NCBI GenBank assembly: GCA_016932235.1
Contig: JAFGDF010000224.1
Coordinates: 1 to 29,694, forward strand
Origin: Deltaproteobacteria bacterium
GTDB taxonomy: Bacteria > Desulfobacterota > DSM-4660 > Desulfatiglandales > HGW-15
Direction of reading: 5' to 3'
DNA: 29,694 bases
Below the pieces are notes generated by a model. It saw nothing but the letters and a program-made list of their open reading frames with translations, did not search any database and was not told where the DNA came from. Shown here one piece after another: positions 6,574-15,531 of the stretch (positions within the stretch are counted from its first letter, which is position 1; each line of letters starts with the position of its first letter). The position numbers were made by a program, and so were the translations under genes.

Positions 6574-9500
6574 ATGAAGATTAAAAGACTTACCGTAAAT
6601 GGATTTAAATCTTTTATGGATAAGGTTGATATACCTTTTCCAATGGGCATTAGCGCCGTGGTGGGGCCGAACGGATGCGGAAAGAGTAATATCGTGGATG
6701 CCATACGATGGGCCATGGGTGAACAGAGTGCCAAGCAGCTCAGGGGCCGCAACATGGAAGATGTAATATTCAACGGTGCCGGGAATAACAATCCCCTGGG
6801 TATGGCGGAAGTAACAATCGTGCTGGAAAACGGCGACGGCTCTTTTCCCATGGAATATATGGGTGAAAATGAGATTGCGATCACCAGACGGCTTTATCGT
6901 TCAGGGGAAAGCGAATATCTTATCAACAGTGTGCCATGCAGGCTCAAAGACATCCAGGAAATTTTCATGGACACGGGACTCGGAAATAGGGCCTACTCCA
7001 TTATCGGGCAGGGCATGATCGGCTCCATTGTTGAGCAGAAACCCGAAGAGACCAGGGTAATGCTGGAAGAAGCAGCCGGTATCACGAGGTATAAAAGAAA
7101 GGAGGCGGAATCCCAGAGAAAACTCGAGCTGACTAAAAGAAACCTTAATCGCGTTGAAGATATTCTGGTTGAAGTTCAAAGCCAGATGAGATCTTTAAAA
7201 AGGCAGTCGGCAAAAGCGAAACGCTATAAGGCTCTGGGTGAAGAGATTCAAAGGTTGGAGTTGGTGATTAATTCCAATACCTATGTCGAGTTAATGGAAA
7301 ACTCCGGGAAAAGTAAAAAAATAATTGACGAACTTATTCAAACAGAAGTGGAGATGACGACAGACCTCTCCAGGCTCCATGCCCTTATCGAAAAAATGAA
7401 CCTTGAGCTGGAAGAGAAAAATTACGAAATATCAAAGCTGAGGAGCAGGCACATCAGCCTGAAGGATGATTTCAGTAAAAAAGAAACCGCCCTCGAAGCT
7501 GTCGCCAATGAAAAACGCATGCAAAAGGAGATGGAAGCCCGCTTAAACAGGGAAGTAGAGGATATAAGCCGGAGAATCCTTTCACTGGGAGAGGAAAAAA
7601 CCCTTCTCACGGAAAAAAAGGATAAATTAAATAAGGCCTCTCTGGAAAAGGGGAATGAAATCTCTGTCATGGAAGAGAGGCTCGAAGGCCGAAAAAGACT
7701 TTTAAACGAAGCAAAACAAGAATATGAAAGGGTCCGTAACAGGGTAAGCTCGGATATTAACAGGGAAATAGGCCTTAATAAGGAATCGGGTTATATAAGT
7801 AACAGGATCGGAGAAATTAGCGATAGTAAAGCCAGGCTTGAAACAGAAAAGGAGAGTGTCTCGGAAAAGATCGAAAAACTCATCGGGGCATCGGCTAAAA
7901 AGAATGAAACAAGACAGGCGCTTTCCGATAAACTGGCTGATATAGACAGAGACATCCTTGAAACCAAACAGGCATGTGAGGAGATGGAAAGAGTTGAAAA
8001 GAATAATGAGACAGATTTAAAGGCAGTGGAGGCTGAACTAACAATATGTAATACCAGGTTATCCGGCCTGCGCTCTCTCTCGGAAAATTTTGAGGGATAC
8101 AAAGTCGGGGTGCGAACTATCATGAAGGCTAACGACCTTAGAGCGCGAAGTCAGGGACGGATACTCGGCCTCGTCGCGGATGTCATCCAGGTCGAACCAA
8201 AATACGAACAGGCGGTCGAAACCGTCTTGGCCGATAAACTCCAGTATATCATCGTTGAGGATCTGGATGACGGAAGGGAATCCATTGAATACCTGAAAAG
8301 AAAAGAAAAGGGCCGGAGCAGTTTCATACCCCTGAATTGCCTCAACGGTTCTTTAAATAATGGAAACATGAACGGATTTCCCCTGCTCAGGGAGCTCGTC
8401 AATGTGCCCGATAAATACAGGCATCTTGTTGATACACTCCTTGGAGACGCCGCCCTTGCATCTAACCTGGATGAAGCCATAAACGCCTGGAAAACCAACG
8501 GCAAGGAATATTCCCTGGTTACGCCCGAGGGTGATATTATCGACCGTAGAGGTATTCTGAGCGGAGGCAAACTCTCCAGCGGCAGCCACGGCCTTCTTTC
8601 AAGAAAGAGGGAAATCAGGGAGCTAACGGAAAGATCAGCCGGGTATGAGGAGACACTGAAGGAATACCTTGCCAGGCGGGAAAGCATCCGGCATGAAATC
8701 GAGGGGAAAAAGCTGGCAATTGGCGCTCTTGAAAAAGAAAAATGGGATTCCCACGAGAAGATCAACGAACTCGACAAACTGATATTCCAGATAGGTCATG
8801 AACTGGACCAACTTGAAAAACTGTCAGAGAAGATCAACCAAGAACTTGAAGTTAGAAGCAATGAGCATGAAAGGCACAGGGATGAGTTAAAAAGGATAGA
8901 AATTGAATTACGGCAGTGCGAGGAAAAAAAGAGGACGGAGGAGGAATTCCTTCTCAGGAAAGGGGTGGAGGTAAAAGAAACGGAAGAGGAGTATGATAAA
9001 ATTCGAAATGAGTTCGAAAAATTAAAAATGGAATTCAGTCTCGCCCGCGAAGAGGAAAGAGGTCTGATAAGAGAGATCGAAAGGATTGATGACTTTGTGG
9101 AAGAATCCAGGGGAAGATCGAAAAGGATAAACCTTGAGATACTTGAAGGTCATGAAAAAGATAAGGTCCTTACCGAAAAAGAGGAAACTCTTCGGGAAGA
9201 TATCAAAATCTTCTACACTAAACTGAAACAGGCGGAAGAAGCGGTCAACCAAGTCGAGCAGGATCGAAATAATTTCCAGGCCCAAATCCGGGAAGAAGAA
9301 AAGAAAAGCGGCGATCTAAGGGAAAAACTGGACCAGATCAAGGAAAAGATCACACTGGCCAGGATGGAGCAATCAGAAATCGGGTTTAAAATCAACAATC
9401 TGGCTGAAATAATCAAAGACAGATTCAATCTTGATCTTTTTACGATATACAGGGATTTTCTTGAAGAAAATTTTTCTGAAACTGACACCAGGGGTAAATT

Positions 9501-10137
9501 GGAACATCAGAAGATACTCAGAGAAAGGCTTGGTGAAGTCAACCTTATGGCCATACAGGAGCATGAGGCACTTAAAGAGAGGCACGATTTTATTCAAACA
9601 CAGAGAGAGGACCTTCTTAAATCAATTGATTCAATAGCTCAGGCAATAAGAAAGATAAACAGGACCTGCCTTGATAGATTTATGGAAACATTCAAAGAAG
9701 CCGACAACAAGATAAAGCAGGTCTTCCCTATCCTCTTTAATGGTGGTTCAGCGGGCCTGAAACTGACCGACGAGTCAAGGCCGTTGGAAAGCGGCGTCCT
9801 GGTAGAGGTACGTCCCCCCGGTAAAAAGCTCAGCCATATGGGCCTTCTGTCAGGAGGTGAAAAGGCCCTTGTCGCTATGTCACTTCTTTTTGCAATATAC
9901 CTGATCAAGCCCAGCCCCTTCTGCCTGCTCGATGAAGTGGACGCGCCGCTCGATGAAGCGAATATAGATAGGTTCAATAACCTGCTGAGCGAGATTAAAA
10001 AATATTCCCAGATCCTCATGGTGACACATAACAGGAGGACCATGGAGATAGTTGACAGCCTGTATGGTGTTACGATGGAAAGGGCAGGGATCTCAAAAAT
10101 GGTAGCAGTGGAACTCAACCAAGACAGGCAGAATTGA
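6574..10137 (+). CDS. smc: Chromosome segregation protein SMC
   Basis: SMC is the ATPase of the condensin-like SMC-ScpAB complex, which loads on the chromosome and extrudes DNA loops. The 1187-residue product is full length: Walker A GPNGCGKSN at residues 31-39, LRG and the Q-loop region nearby, a long coiled coil, a hinge domain at about 528-665 (GRILGLVADVIQVEPKYEQA through GDIIDRRGILSGG), a return coiled coil, the ABC signature LSGGEKAL at 1092 and Walker B LLDEVDAPLDEAN around 1116-1130. The start is ATG 6574 with GGAGG six bases upstream. A longer GTG-initiated frame from 6547 would begin inside repeat A and lacks family support. ftsY starts nine bases downstream, so the two are co-transcribed. 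Lysine- and glutamate-rich codons dominate, as expected of coiled coil. Confidence 0.97.
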   Translation: MKIKRLTVNGFKSFMDKVDIPFPMGISAVVGPNGCGKSNIVDAIRWAMGEQSAKQLRGRNMEDVIFNGAGNNNPLGMAEVTIVLENGDGSFPMEYMGENEIAITRRLYRSGESEYLINSVPCRLKDIQEIFMDTGLGNRAYSIIGQGMIGSIVEQKPEETRVMLEEAAGITRYKRKEAESQRKLELTKRNLNRVEDILVEVQSQMRSLKRQSAKAKRYKALGEEIQRLELVINSNTYVELMENSGKSKKIIDELIQTEVEMTTDLSRLHALIEKMNLELEEKNYEISKLRSRHISLKDDFSKKETALEAVANEKRMQKEMEARLNREVEDISRRILSLGEEKTLLTEKKDKLNKASLEKGNEISVMEERLEGRKRLLNEAKQEYERVRNRVSSDINREIGLNKESGYISNRIGEISDSKARLETEKESVSEKIEKLIGASAKKNETRQALSDKLADIDRDILETKQACEEMERVEKNNETDLKAVEAELTICNTRLSGLRSLSENFEGYKVGVRTIMKANDLRARSQGRILGLVADVIQVEPKYEQAVETVLADKLQYIIVEDLDDGRESIEYLKRKEKGRSSFIPLNCLNGSLNNGNMNGFPLLRELVNVPDKYRHLVDTLLGDAALASNLDEAINAWKTNGKEYSLVTPEGDIIDRRGILSGGKLSSGSHGLLSRKREIRELTERSAGYEETLKEYLARRESIRHEIEGKKLAIGALEKEKWDSHEKINELDKLIFQIGHELDQLEKLSEKINQELEVRSNEHERHRDELKRIEIELRQCEEKKRTEEEFLLRKGVEVKETEEEYDKIRNEFEKLKMEFSLAREEERGLIREIERIDDFVEESRGRSKRINLEILEGHEKDKVLTEKEETLREDIKIFYTKLKQAEEAVNQVEQDRNNFQAQIREEEKKSGDLREKLDQIKEKITLARMEQSEIGFKINNLAEIIKDRFNLDLFTIYRDFLEENFSETDTRGKLEHQKILRERLGEVNLMAIQEHEALKERHDFIQTQREDLLKSIDSIAQAIRKINRTCLDRFMETFKEADNKIKQVFPILFNGGSAGLKLTDESRPLESGVLVEVRPPGKKLSHMGLLSGGEKALVAMSLLFAIYLIKPSPFCLLDEVDAPLDEANIDRFNNLLSEIKKYSQILMVTHNRRTMEIVDSLYGVTMERAGISKMVAVELNQDRQN

Positions 10138-10146
10138 TCTTCTGAA

Positions 10147-11103
10147 ATGATAAAAATCTTCAATAAAAAGGAAAACAAAGAGAATAATTCAGGGTTTTTC
10201 AATAAGCTGAAAAAAGGTCTTTCAAAAACAAGGTCCGGTTTCACAAGCCGCTTGGATTCCCTGCTCCTGGGAAAAAAAGAGATAGATGAAGATATCCTGG
10301 ACGAACTCGAGGAGATTCTCTTCACATCGGATCTGGGAGTTACCGCCACCCGCGAACTCATTGAACTTGTGCGTGAAAAAGTTGCCAGAAGAGAGTTGAA
10401 AAATCCCGAAAGTCTTAGGGCCGCCCTCAAGGAAAGCATTATAAATTTCCTGAATGTTCCTGAACAAAAAGTTAAAGAACCCCGCCCCGGTGAGCCATAT
10501 ATTGTTATGATAATAGGAGTCAACGGAGTTGGAAAAACCACCACGATAGGTAAAGTTGCAAACTACTATAGGGAACAGGGTAAAAAAGTGATGATGGTTG
10601 CCGCTGACACCTTCAGGGCCGCCGCGATAGAGCAACTGGTTATCTGGGGTGAGAGAACAGGGTCCGACGTAATAAGGCAGAAGCACGGTTCGGATCCTTC
10701 CGCTGTTGTTTTCGACGCAATCACATCCGCTGTCTCAAGAAAGACCGACCTTGTCCTGATCGATACCGCCGGCAGGCTTCATACCAAACAAAACCTGATG
10801 GGTGAACTGAAAAAAATTCGCGATGTTGCCGGTAAAAAAATACCGGGTTCCCCGCATCAGGTGTGGCTTGTACTTGATGCCACGACAGGTCAGAACGCCA
10901 TCTCCCAGGCGGACATATTCCACAAAGCCCTCGGAGTTACCGACATAATACTCACAAAACTGGACGGAACAGCCAAGGGCGGGATCGTGATCGGTATATC
11001 CCACCAGTTGGGACTGCCGATTAAATTCATCGGTATCGGTGAAAAGATCAATGACATCAGGCCGTTTGATCCCGTTGATTTCGTCAATGCGATATTTGAA
11101 TAG
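10147..11103 (+). CDS. ftsY: Signal recognition particle receptor FtsY
   Basis: FtsY is the membrane-associated GTPase that receives SRP-ribosome complexes and hands them to SecYEG. The 318-residue product has a short basic N-terminal segment (no long acidic A domain) followed by the NG domain. G1 is GVNGVGKTT at 124-132, DTFRAAA at 154-160, G3 DTAGR at 206-210 and G4 TKLDG at 270-274, with the closing GIGEKINDIRPFDP motif typical of FtsY. The amphipathic start (FFNKLKKGLSKTRSGF) is the usual lipid-binding helix. It begins nine bases after smc without a clear Shine-Dalgarno site, suggesting translational coupling. It ends in TAG, showing that TAG is an ordinary stop in this genome. Confidence 0.97.
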   Translation: MIKIFNKKENKENNSGFFNKLKKGLSKTRSGFTSRLDSLLLGKKEIDEDILDELEEILFTSDLGVTATRELIELVREKVARRELKNPESLRAALKESIINFLNVPEQKVKEPRPGEPYIVMIIGVNGVGKTTTIGKVANYYREQGKKVMMVAADTFRAAAIEQLVIWGERTGSDVIRQKHGSDPSAVVFDAITSAVSRKTDLVLIDTAGRLHTKQNLMGELKKIRDVAGKKIPGSPHQVWLVLDATTGQNAISQADIFHKALGVTDIILTKLDGTAKGGIVIGISHQLGLPIKFIGIGEKINDIRPFDPVDFVNAIFE

Positions 11104-11162
11104 ATTTTTCTATAAGCAGAAAAAATCCGGATAACATGGCAGATGCGCGTTTTCAGGCAGCC

Positions 11163-12059
11163 TCACAACCCCCTCATCCATTCCGGCCTTAAGGAAGTCT
11201 CACCTTTGATAGCGCTGTCGATATAATTCAGCGCCTCCTCCTTTCCTCTCGGTAGCCTCGCTTTAACCGGCAGGTAGTTGGAAGCATGATTGGAAAAGAA
11301 GAGCCCTCTGCTCAGGTTCGTATGGAATATCATCTCCCTGAGCTCTTTTAAAAGCTCTTTCTGATCGATAATCTTAAACTTGCCTTCGCGGTAATCATTG
11401 TAGAGAGGTGATCCGGGGATGAGCATAACCGTCAATGCGCCGACATAATTGGGATCCATTCGACTCAGGACTTCGCCAGTCGCCCTCGCGTGTCTCAATG
11501 ACCTTTCCCTTTGAGCTATGCCCAGCAATACGGTCACAGAAAGCTTGATGCCTGCATCCCTTATTCTCCTCCCCATATCAACAAGGTTTTGAGCGCTCGT
11601 ACCCTTGTTGATCTCTCTCAATATCTCATCGTCTCCACTTTCAACCCCGAGATAAACGATCCCAAGCCCCTTTTCTCTAAGTTCATTCAGTTCTTCCGGC
11701 GACTTCATCTTAATGCTTTTGGCATTTGCGTATGTACCAACCCTTTTTACCCAAGGAAGGTGTTCCCTTATACTGTCCAGTATCCACACAAGCCTCTTCT
11801 GGGGTATAATAAGCGCGTCGCCGTCCATTAAAAAAACACGGTCCTGCTGTTTCATTGTTTTTGAGGCATAAAGGATGTCACTCATTATGATATCATCCTT
11901 TTTTATGGTGAACCGCTTATCTTTGTAGGACCCGCAGAATGTGCATTTGTTATGGGAACACCCCAAAGTAACCTGTAGCAGGATACTGTATGCTTCGCTT
12001 GGCGGTCTTATGCAGTAGCCTTCATAATGCATTCCATCGCTTTCAATAAATCTATTCAT
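11163..12059 (-). CDS. Radical SAM protein
   Basis: The 298-residue product begins with a cluster motif GCSHNKCTFCGSYK. The three cysteines are C34, C39 and C42, a CX4CX2C spacing that I recognise from a large uncharacterised radical SAM group rather than the standard CX3CX2C. The Elp3/HemN-like half barrel follows: DGDALIIP, GTYANAKSI, YLGVESGDDEILREINKG, and GIKLSVTVLLGIA. These support binding of a 4Fe-4S cluster and cleavage of S-adenosylmethionine to a 5'-deoxyadenosyl radical. The substrate is not evident, and no cobalamin or SPASM domain is present. It is convergent with ftsY across a 59-base gap and lies downstream of the GDT1-family gene on the same strand, 30 bases away, so the two may share a transcript. 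Confidence 0.9.
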   Translation of the reverse strand: MNRFIESDGMHYEGYCIRPPSEAYSILLQVTLGCSHNKCTFCGSYKDKRFTIKKDDIIMSDILYASKTMKQQDRVFLMDGDALIIPQKRLVWILDSIREHLPWVKRVGTYANAKSIKMKSPEELNELREKGLGIVYLGVESGDDEILREINKGTSAQNLVDMGRRIRDAGIKLSVTVLLGIAQRERSLRHARATGEVLSRMDPNYVGALTVMLIPGSPLYNDYREGKFKIIDQKELLKELREMIFHTNLSRGLFFSNHASNYLPVKARLPRGKEEALNYIDSAIKGETSLRPEWMRGL

Positions 12060-12089
12060 TCAAATCCTTTCCGTGTAATCTATAATGTG

Positions 12090-12368
12090 TCACTTTCCTG
12101 TGTGAAAAACAATCATCAACAACCCCAGTATCATGAATGTTATGCCGGCCCCGATTTTAATGAAATTAGCCGGGATATATCTGCTGATCACCGATCCAAG
12201 GAGAACCGCTATTAAAGAGGCAAGAATCAGCGCTCCCGCTGAACCGAGGAAAACAGACAACTTTGAATCACAATCGGCTGCAAAACATAAAGTCGCCAGC
12301 TGAGTCTTATCCCCCAGCTCCGCAAGAAATATCATTGAAAAGGTTGTAATCAATACTTTAATGTCCAT
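12090..12368 (-). CDS. TMEM165/GDT1 family small membrane transporter
   Basis: The 92-residue product has three predicted membrane helices and the family hallmark ELGDKT near its N-terminus (AELGDKTQLATLCFAA). GDT1-family proteins move divalent cations, chiefly manganese and calcium, across membranes. Full proteins have two such repeats of about 90 residues, and single-repeat versions are thought to pair. Only one repeat is present here and no partner is adjacent, so it would work as a homodimer or with a partner elsewhere. The start ATG 12368 follows GGGAGG (12380-12375). The leader folds into a hairpin next to that site, described separately. The metal specificity cannot be read from the sequence. 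Confidence 0.88.
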   Translation of the reverse strand: MDIKVLITTFSMIFLAELGDKTQLATLCFAADCDSKLSVFLGSAGALILASLIAVLLGSVISRYIPANFIKIGAGITFMILGLLMIVFHTGK

Positions 12369-12374
12369 AAAAAG

Positions 12375-12412
12375 CCTCCCGGGAGCCTTTCGGACCTCAT
12401 CCGAAGTGCTCC
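12375..12412 (-). promoter_or_regulatory. Structured leader of the GDT1-family gene
   Basis: On the minus strand GGAGC (12412-12408) can pair with GCTCC (12386-12382), enclosing a second stem TTCGGA/TCCGAA with a five-base loop. The composite hairpin ends immediately before the Shine-Dalgarno GGGAGG. The GCTCC arm is also complementary to that site, so alternate pairing could expose or hide it. I do not recognise the yybP-ykoY manganese riboswitch core that often precedes this family. Confidence 0.4.
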
Positions 12413-12493
12413 AAATATGATTTAGATTTTATTCGGTTCTTGCCTACAGGCATATTTGATAACATTCATCAGAACCGGGGATTTTAAAAAATA

Positions 12494-12691
12494 TCATTTC
12501 CGTGCATACAATGTAAACACTATTTGACCGTTTAACAGGTTGGCGGCAATGTAGCCGCCTTCACATGAGACCACGAGCCTGCCCCTGGATGAATACGCAA
12601 ATGCGAATAGATTATGGAACAGGCATGTCACTGCCGGCCAAATCATGCGGCTGGATTTAGTTTGACATAAAATGAGAAAAACTATATTCAA
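12494..12691 (-). other. Possible gene scrap resembling a class II histone deacetylase-like tail
   Basis: A 65-codon frame contains GRLVVSCEGGY, which resembles the GRLV..EGGY segment near the C-terminus of acetoin-utilisation/histone-deacetylase-like hydrolases. Nothing else of that family (the zinc-binding HxH and D residues) is present. The frame lacks a Shine-Dalgarno site and ends abruptly after the motif. It may be a decayed fragment or chance. The rest of the 12413-12767 gap is AT-rich and carries no clear signal apart from a short match to repeat B flanking DNA (GATTTAGATTTTATTC at 12419-12434). Confidence 0.25.
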
Positions 12692-12767
12692 TCCTTGAGT
12701 AATTTTCCAAGAAATTTATTATCGTCTATTAAGTTATAAACATTTTTTAAAAAAAGGCGGTATCATT

Positions 12768-14792
12768 ATGGATGGATTAAAGTACAAACATCTTTTTGAG
12801 CCTATTCAACTGGGTACGGTATTGTTTCGTAACAGGATCTTTTCAGCCCCCCAGGATTATCCTGGATTGACCCATGACAGATTCTTAACCGAAGAAGCGG
12901 CATATTTCTATGAAAGAAAGGCTATGGGTGGTTTTGCCTCAGTCTGTGTCGGCGACATGATGATTGACTCCAAGATAGACTCGGGCCGCAGCCATCCGTT
13001 TCAGATGAGAGGGAATGACGTGCTTGGTAAAGTCAATCTTACCCGGGTAAGCACTGCCATTGCACGCCATGGAGCCGTAGCGGCTATTGAGCTCAACCGC
13101 GCTGGCCTGATCGCCAATCCCTTCCTGATGCCGGGAAACAAAGGTGTCGTATATGGCCTTGTTGAAGGCTTTCGTAAGGATGGTGTTGAAATCCGTGCCA
13201 TGAATGACGAACAAATCGAAGACCTTATCTCAGCTTACGCTGATGCAGCCGTTTTTGCCAGACAGTGCGGTTACGGCATGATCATGTTGCACGGCGGACA
13301 CGGCTGGCAGATGCACCAGTTCATATCACCACGCGATAATAAACGTACGGATAAATGGGGAGGTTCAACTGAAAACAGATTGCGTTTTCCGCTGGCCGTA
13401 ATCGAAGCGATCCGAAAGAGAATTGGCCATGCTGTTCCAATAGAATTTCGTATTAGCGGCACGGAAAGCCTTTCTGACGGTTACGGAATCGATGAGGGTG
13501 TCAGGATTGCCCAGACTTTGGACGGGAAAGTGGATATAATCCATGTTTCCGCTGGTCATCATGAAGATGATGCCGCATTCATGGTTTCGCATCCGCCTTT
13601 GTTCCAGCCAGACGGGCCAAACGTGAAGTATGCCGCGGAAATCAAAAAATATGTTAAAACTCCCGTTGCCACTGTTGGGGCTCTGACAAATCCTGAGATG
13701 ATGGAAGAAATCATCGCTTCCGGTAAGGCCGATATTGTTGTCCTTGCCCGACAGACCCTGGCCGATCCTGATCTGCCTATTAAGGCGCGGATGGGCCTTG
13801 ACGATGAAATTACCCCATGCACGCGTTGTTTTAATTGTTTTAACAACAGTGCTATCGGAGGCGTTTTTTACTGCGCTGTCAATCCTGAAGTAGGCCGCGA
13901 AACCTCCAGCATGAATACAACACCTCCTCGACACAAGAAGTCGGTTCTTGTTGCCGGTGGTGGTATAGGCGGAATGCAGGCGGCCTTAACAGCAGCACAA
14001 CGCGGACACAAGGTCACTCTCTGTGAAAAAACAGACAGGTTAGGCGGAGTTTTGTTATGTGAAGAAAATGTTCCTTTCAAGTCAAATCTATCTGTCTATC
14101 TGAAACGCCAGGTGTTGAAGGTGTCTCGTGCTCCGATTGAAGTTCATTTTCATACGAAGGTTACTCCTGAGATAGCCGAATCCTTCCGACCCGATGTTAT
14201 CATCGCTGCAATGGGTGCCCAGCCTGCGGTTCCTAAATTAAAGGGTATCGACGGGAAAAATGTCGCCGGCGCAGTGGACGTTTATTATAATCCTGAACTT
14301 GCGGGGGGAAATGCCGTTATCCTGGGGGGTGGGATTGTAGGCCTTGAGCTTGGCGTTTTCCTTGCACAAAAAGGTCGTAACATAACGATCATTGAAATAC
14401 TCGACAGGACAATCGCCTCGCCGCCTCCGGTTGAAGGGACATCTAACCGTATGAGCGGGCTTATAGAGACTCCTCTGGGATACCCTCTTTATCATGGCGT
14501 CGCGTTAAAGGAGGAGATAAAAAAACTTCCTAACATGGAGATATGTGTGTCTACCAAGTCTCTTGAAATCACGGATAGTGGTTTGATTGTGGAAGATGGA
14601 AATGGTGTAAGAACGATTGAAGCCGATACCCTAATCTATGCTATTGGGCAGAAGCCTTTGCGTGAGGAAGCTTATGCGCTTTCTCCCTGCGCGCCTGAAT
14701 TCTATCAGATTGGTGACTGTGTAATACCTAATAACATATACGCGGCAACATCTGTTGCATATCAGATAGCAATGGATATCGGCAGATTTTAA
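12768..14792 (+). CDS. NADH:flavin oxidoreductase / 2,4-dienoyl-CoA reductase family (OYE-TMADH type)
   Basis: The 674-residue protein joins an old-yellow-enzyme TIM barrel (residues about 5-345) to a pyridine-nucleotide-disulfide-type domain. The barrel binds FMN and shows HGGHGWQMHQFISP with H175 and H178 as likely substrate-contacting residues, then NKRTDKWGGSTENR. The linker binds one 4Fe-4S cluster through C351, C354, C357 and C369; this CX2CX2CX11C spacing is that of trimethylamine dehydrogenase rather than E. coli FadH (CX2CX3C). Dinucleotide-binding glycines lie at 397-402 (GGGIGG) and 520-525 (GGGIVG), for FAD/ADP and NAD(P)H. Relatives reduce enoyl-CoA, bile-acid or enone double bonds or demethylate amines; the substrate here is unknown. 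It is a single-gene unit, preceded by an AT-rich upstream region, and converges with the rubrerythrin-like gene. Confidence 0.92.
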   Translation: MDGLKYKHLFEPIQLGTVLFRNRIFSAPQDYPGLTHDRFLTEEAAYFYERKAMGGFASVCVGDMMIDSKIDSGRSHPFQMRGNDVLGKVNLTRVSTAIARHGAVAAIELNRAGLIANPFLMPGNKGVVYGLVEGFRKDGVEIRAMNDEQIEDLISAYADAAVFARQCGYGMIMLHGGHGWQMHQFISPRDNKRTDKWGGSTENRLRFPLAVIEAIRKRIGHAVPIEFRISGTESLSDGYGIDEGVRIAQTLDGKVDIIHVSAGHHEDDAAFMVSHPPLFQPDGPNVKYAAEIKKYVKTPVATVGALTNPEMMEEIIASGKADIVVLARQTLADPDLPIKARMGLDDEITPCTRCFNCFNNSAIGGVFYCAVNPEVGRETSSMNTTPPRHKKSVLVAGGGIGGMQAALTAAQRGHKVTLCEKTDRLGGVLLCEENVPFKSNLSVYLKRQVLKVSRAPIEVHFHTKVTPEIAESFRPDVIIAAMGAQPAVPKLKGIDGKNVAGAVDVYYNPELAGGNAVILGGGIVGLELGVFLAQKGRNITIIEILDRTIASPPPVEGTSNRMSGLIETPLGYPLYHGVALKEEIKKLPNMEICVSTKSLEITDSGLIVEDGNGVRTIEADTLIYAIGQKPLREEAYALSPCAPEFYQIGDCVIPNNIYAATSVAYQIAMDIGRF

Positions 14793-14818
14793 TCCGGAAA
14801 GGACATTAAGACAGAACT

Positions 14819-15283
14819 TTAATCCCCCATTTCAGCCATATAATCATCATACATTGCTTCAAGAGCCAATTTATGCTTGGCCTCCTCCTGGCAAAGCATC
14901 TTAAATAATTTCCGGGAATTTTCTGAGTCAGAATTTTCAAGGAGCTGATTATACAAGGCCAGAGACTTTTCCTCTCTCTTCATAGCCAGGATTAAAAGCT
15001 CATTATATGGCATGCCTGGGCTGTATTCTATTTCCACCAGATAATCACTGCGTTTTAGATCAGTAATCCATTTAAACTCATAATCATCGAGGTTCACCCC
15101 GGTTTTACCAGCCTTAAAATCTTCCAGGAGTTTCTGGTGCTTTCTTTCTTCTGCGGCAAATTCAAGAAGCATATCCTTCTTCCCAGACATGTATTCCTCT
15201 TTGCTTGCCGATTCATAAAATTCCGCGGCCTCTATTTCCCTGTCAATTGCAAAATCAAGAATCTCGGTAATATCCTGAAACAT
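14819..15283 (-). CDS. Rubrerythrin-like ferritin-family protein
   Basis: The 154-residue product is a four-helix bundle of the rubrerythrin/ferritin-like group. Iron ligands are visible as EIEAAEFYE, EFAAEERKHQKLLE, KREEKSLALYNQL and CQEEAKHKLALE, giving the paired Glu/ExxH set of a di-iron site. The C-terminal rubredoxin domain of classical rubrerythrin is missing. Such proteins act in peroxide or oxygen defence or iron handling in anaerobes. The start at ATG 15283 is chosen because GGAGG lies at 15295-15291; the longer frame to 15376 adds 31 basic residues without family support. It is the last gene of the minus-strand series that begins with the sensor kinase, though the 248-base gap to the 36-codon gene suggests its own promoter. 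Confidence 0.9.
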   Translation of the reverse strand: MFQDITEILDFAIDREIEAAEFYESASKEEYMSGKKDMLLEFAAEERKHQKLLEDFKAGKTGVNLDDYEFKWITDLKRSDYLVEIEYSPGMPYNELLILAMKREEKSLALYNQLLENSDSENSRKLFKMLCQEEAKHKLALEAMYDDYMAEMGD

Positions 15284-15531
15284 CACAGTGCCTCCTTCAG
15301 TAGTTATTTTAATCGGGATGGGAAGGCTCTTACGGGCTTTCCGTCTCACCTTACCAGGCATACGGGTTCGTACCATGGTGGTTCCATAAAGTTGAATTTA
15401 CAGTTTAATCAATCATAGAAGCCTCATATTGTCAAAATGTTTATTTCGCCGCGTGATCTGACGAATTCTGGACCGAAATCTTTTCATTCGTATGATACAC
15501 AGCCTATGCCCTCTGCCGACTGACGCACTTT

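Noticed and set aside
8151..8777. 208-codon antisense frame in smc
   Set aside because: The sense strand encodes conserved SMC hinge sequence; the antisense frame is a by-product of codon bias.
9639..10544. 301-codon antisense frame across smc and ftsY
   Set aside because: It spans two well-supported genes on the other strand and shows serine/leucine-rich shadow composition.
11104..11140. Terminator between ftsY and the radical SAM gene
   Set aside because: ATTTTTCT/AGAAAAAT can pair, but the stem is all A-T and weak, so I do not call it.
12369..12480. yybP-ykoY manganese riboswitch upstream of the GDT1-family gene
   Set aside because: The conserved GGGGAGTA-type core is absent; only a local hairpin can be supported.
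13365..13934. 189-codon antisense frame in the OYE-type gene
   Set aside because: It is opposite conserved FMN-barrel and iron-sulfur motifs; no family features of its own.
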